Of a DNA stretch of 6,508 nucleotides, positions 5,523 to 6,508 are shown piece by piece. The stretch comes from Anaerolineales bacterium (GTDB lineage Bacteria; Chloroflexota; Anaerolineae; UBA7937), in NCBI GenBank assembly GCA_030593425.1, contig JAUVHF010000090.1, forward strand, positions 1 to 6,508, in the 5' to 3' direction. Made by a program: the position numbers and the translations under genes. The stretch's first letter is position 1, and each line of letters begins with the position of its first letter. Under the pieces are notes generated by a model that was not told the DNA's origin, searched no databases, and saw only the letters and a list, made by a program, of their open reading frames with translations.

Positions 5523-6023
5523 ATGGCTGAGGAAAAGAAAAGACGGCGACTAGCACTGGTGGCTTCCCAAGGTTCCCTTGACATGGCCTATCCGCCCCTT
5601 ATCCTGGCCTCAACGGCCGTGAGCATGGGTTGGGAGGTGGGGATATTCTTTACCTTCTATGGGCTTGACATCATCAACAAAAGGAAGTTGCCGACCTTGA
5701 AGGTTTCAGCCGTGGGCAACCCGGCTATGCCCCCTCCCTTTCCCTCGGTCCCCTTGCAAGGGCCCACCATCATCGGCACCTTGCCCGGGGCGACGGCCCT
5801 GGCCACTTCCTTCATGAAGGGCTGGATGTCCAAGGCGAACATGCCCACCATCCAGGAACTGATAGAGGTTACCCTAGATGGGGACGGCAGACTCTTTGCC
5901 TGCACCACCACCATGGGGGTGATGGGTGTAGAGGAAGAGGACCTGATCGAGGGGGTCTCTTGCCTTGGTGCAGCCGCCTTCCTGGACTTCGCATCGGAGG
6001 CCGATGTCTCGCTATTTGTCTAG
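5523..6023 (+). CDS. DsrE/DsrF-like family protein, DsrE2 type
   Basis: This 166-residue protein matches the DsrE2 type (also annotated as a peroxiredoxin-like family, COG2210). Visible family segments are SQGSLDMAYPPLILAST (15-31), FFTFYGLDIINK (42-53), VGNPAMP (64-70), LFACTTTMGVMG (124-135) and GAAAFLDFASEADVSLFV (149-166). C127 in FAC is the conserved, probable sulfur-binding cysteine; C147 is a second one. The central stretch 67-90 is proline-rich, replacing the longer linker seen in relatives as I recall them. In established systems DsrE2 is a sulfur carrier that exchanges persulfide with TusA, often near rhodanese, Hdr-like or Dsr genes; none of those is visible here. ATG 5523 has AGGAG at 5514-5518, only four bases away. 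It follows tusA after 73 bases containing no recognisable element. Confidence 0.9.
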   Translation: MAEEKKRRRLALVASQGSLDMAYPPLILASTAVSMGWEVGIFFTFYGLDIINKRKLPTLKVSAVGNPAMPPPFPSVPLQGPTIIGTLPGATALATSFMKGWMSKANMPTIQELIEVTLDGDGRLFACTTTMGVMGVEEEDLIEGVSCLGAAAFLDFASEADVSLFV

Positions 6024-6085
6024 CCCGACTGAGGAAGCAGCGCTCACGAGAAGGGTCAGCCAAATCATAGTCCTACCTTGAACTA

Positions 6086-6132
6086 CGATCGACCCTGTGT
6101 CAGGAGGCTGAGGGGGGAGGGATCGGTTTTTT
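6086..6132 (+). terminator. Weak candidate intrinsic terminator after the DsrE2-type gene
   Basis: A run of six T (6127-6132) follows a possible bipartite stem: CGAT (6086-6089) with ATCG (6122-6125) and CCCT (6093-6096) with AGGG (6118-6121), with three bulged bases and a purine-rich loop. The T-run and position between convergent genes are right, but the stem is imperfect and the loop long. Confidence 0.3.
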
Positions 6133-6160
6133 GGCGATGTGAGGTAAGCACTCTGATGAG

Positions 6161-6178
6161 GGCCTCCGCTTGGAGGTC
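6161..6178 (-). terminator. Small hairpin at the end of the - strand MttB-family gene
   Basis: CCTCC (6163-6167) and GGAGG (6172-6176) pair around the loop GCTT, extended by a G-T and a G-C pair to seven pairs. It overlaps the stop codon of the - strand gene (6177-6179). On that strand no T-run follows, so termination by this element alone is doubtful. Confidence 0.3.
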
Positions 6179-6508
6179 AGCCTGAAAGCGGGGGCAACTT
6201 CTCCATCCCACATTTCCGCGCCGCCGAGGTGACGATCTTGGTCAACTCCTTCTCTACCTCCGGCGGTATCTCTCTAGGTTGATAGGTGGCGATGATCTCC
6301 TCGGCTCGTTCGCGGGCTCGCTCCACTATGCTCTTCCTGCCCGCCTTCTCCCAGGCCTGTCGGGTGCGGCGGTCGATGACCGAGGAGGGGATGAACTGCT
6401 CCCGGCGGAACCATTCTCGAGTATGCTTGGTGCTCAAGAAACTGCCTTGATGGCCTACCTCTCGCATCAACTCCAAGGGGATCATCCCTCCTTGGAAGGC
6501 GATGCCTT
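6177..6508 (-). CDS. Trimethylamine methyltransferase (MttB) superfamily protein, C-terminal fragment
   Basis: The frame runs from the right edge of the window without a start; reading in from 6506 it begins GIAFQGGMIPLELM, so the ATG at 6485 is internal. The segment GHQGSFLSTKHTREWFRREQFIP is the familiar C-terminal region of the MttB superfamily, followed by an amphipathic tail (RARERAEEIIATYQP, then IPPEVEKEL). Members move a methyl group from trimethylamine, glycine betaine or related quaternary amines to a corrinoid protein in the cytoplasm. Pyrrolysine-containing MttB uses an in-frame TAG located well upstream of this part, so whether this is a true MttB or a non-pyrrolysine relative (MtgB-like) cannot be told. 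It converges on the sulfur-transfer genes and is therefore a separate transcription unit. Confidence 0.87.
   Translation of the reverse strand, partial: GIAFQGGMIPLELMREVGHQGSFLSTKHTREWFRREQFIPSSVIDRRTRQAWEKAGRKSIVERARERAEEIIATYQPREIPPEVEKELTKIVTSAARKCGMEKLPPLSG

Noticed and set aside
6177..6485. A complete 102-residue gene on the - strand starting at 6485
   Set aside because: The frame continues to the window edge with family-like residues (GIAFQGG) before that methionine, so this is the tail of a larger protein.

Overview
This window (6508 bases) reads as a compact, GC-rich bacterial chromosome segment. Ten genes run on the + strand and one partial gene comes in convergently from the right edge on the - strand. 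The style of the proteins (TtuB/TtuA-like tRNA thiolation, a PlsY with a GSGRTGG motif, a GpsA with an SGPNLVREIA motif, a DsrE2-type protein beside TusA, an MttB-family methyltransferase) best suits a Chloroflexota-like or similar deep-branching, possibly thermophilic, anaerobe. That placement is an inference from recalled family resemblance, not a database result. No rRNA, tRNA, CRISPR array, insertion sequence or phage gene is visible.

Left block (2-2332), very tightly packed: the C-terminal part of a metallo-beta-lactamase/beta-CASP (RNase J-like) protein overlaps by ATGA a 67-residue ThiS/TtuB-like sulfur carrier. The carrier overlaps by 17 bases a TtuA/Ncs6-type tRNA 2-thiouridine synthetase, which is followed without any gap (TAGATG) by a YhhQ-family queuosine-precursor transporter. 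The middle two genes form a recognisable sulfur carrier plus thiolase pair, and YhhQ adds a second tRNA-modification link.

Middle block (2357-4032): plsY and gpsA overlap by GTGA. GpsA makes sn-glycerol 3-phosphate and PlsY acylates it, so together they start phospholipid synthesis.

Right block (4029-6023): a good sigma70-like promoter overlaps the gpsA stop codon and precedes a small thioredoxin. A strong GC hairpin without a clear U-tract follows. Then come an unrecognised seven-helix membrane protein, a TusA-family sulfur carrier and a DsrE2-type protein. Thioredoxin, TusA and DsrE2 all handle thiols or persulfides, so with TtuB/TtuA the window is rich in sulfur transfer proteins.

The 153-base gap 6024-6176 separates convergent genes and holds only a weak candidate terminator for the + strand genes and a small hairpin at the end of the - strand gene. 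The last gene (6177 to beyond 6508, - strand) is the C-terminus of an MttB-superfamily methyltransferase.

The oddest points are the sulfur carrier whose Gly-Gly is not C-terminal and whose Gly-Gly codons double as the ribosome binding site of ttuA, a PlsY lacking the usual lysine in its second motif, and the unknown seven-helix protein inserted among the sulfur-transfer genes.
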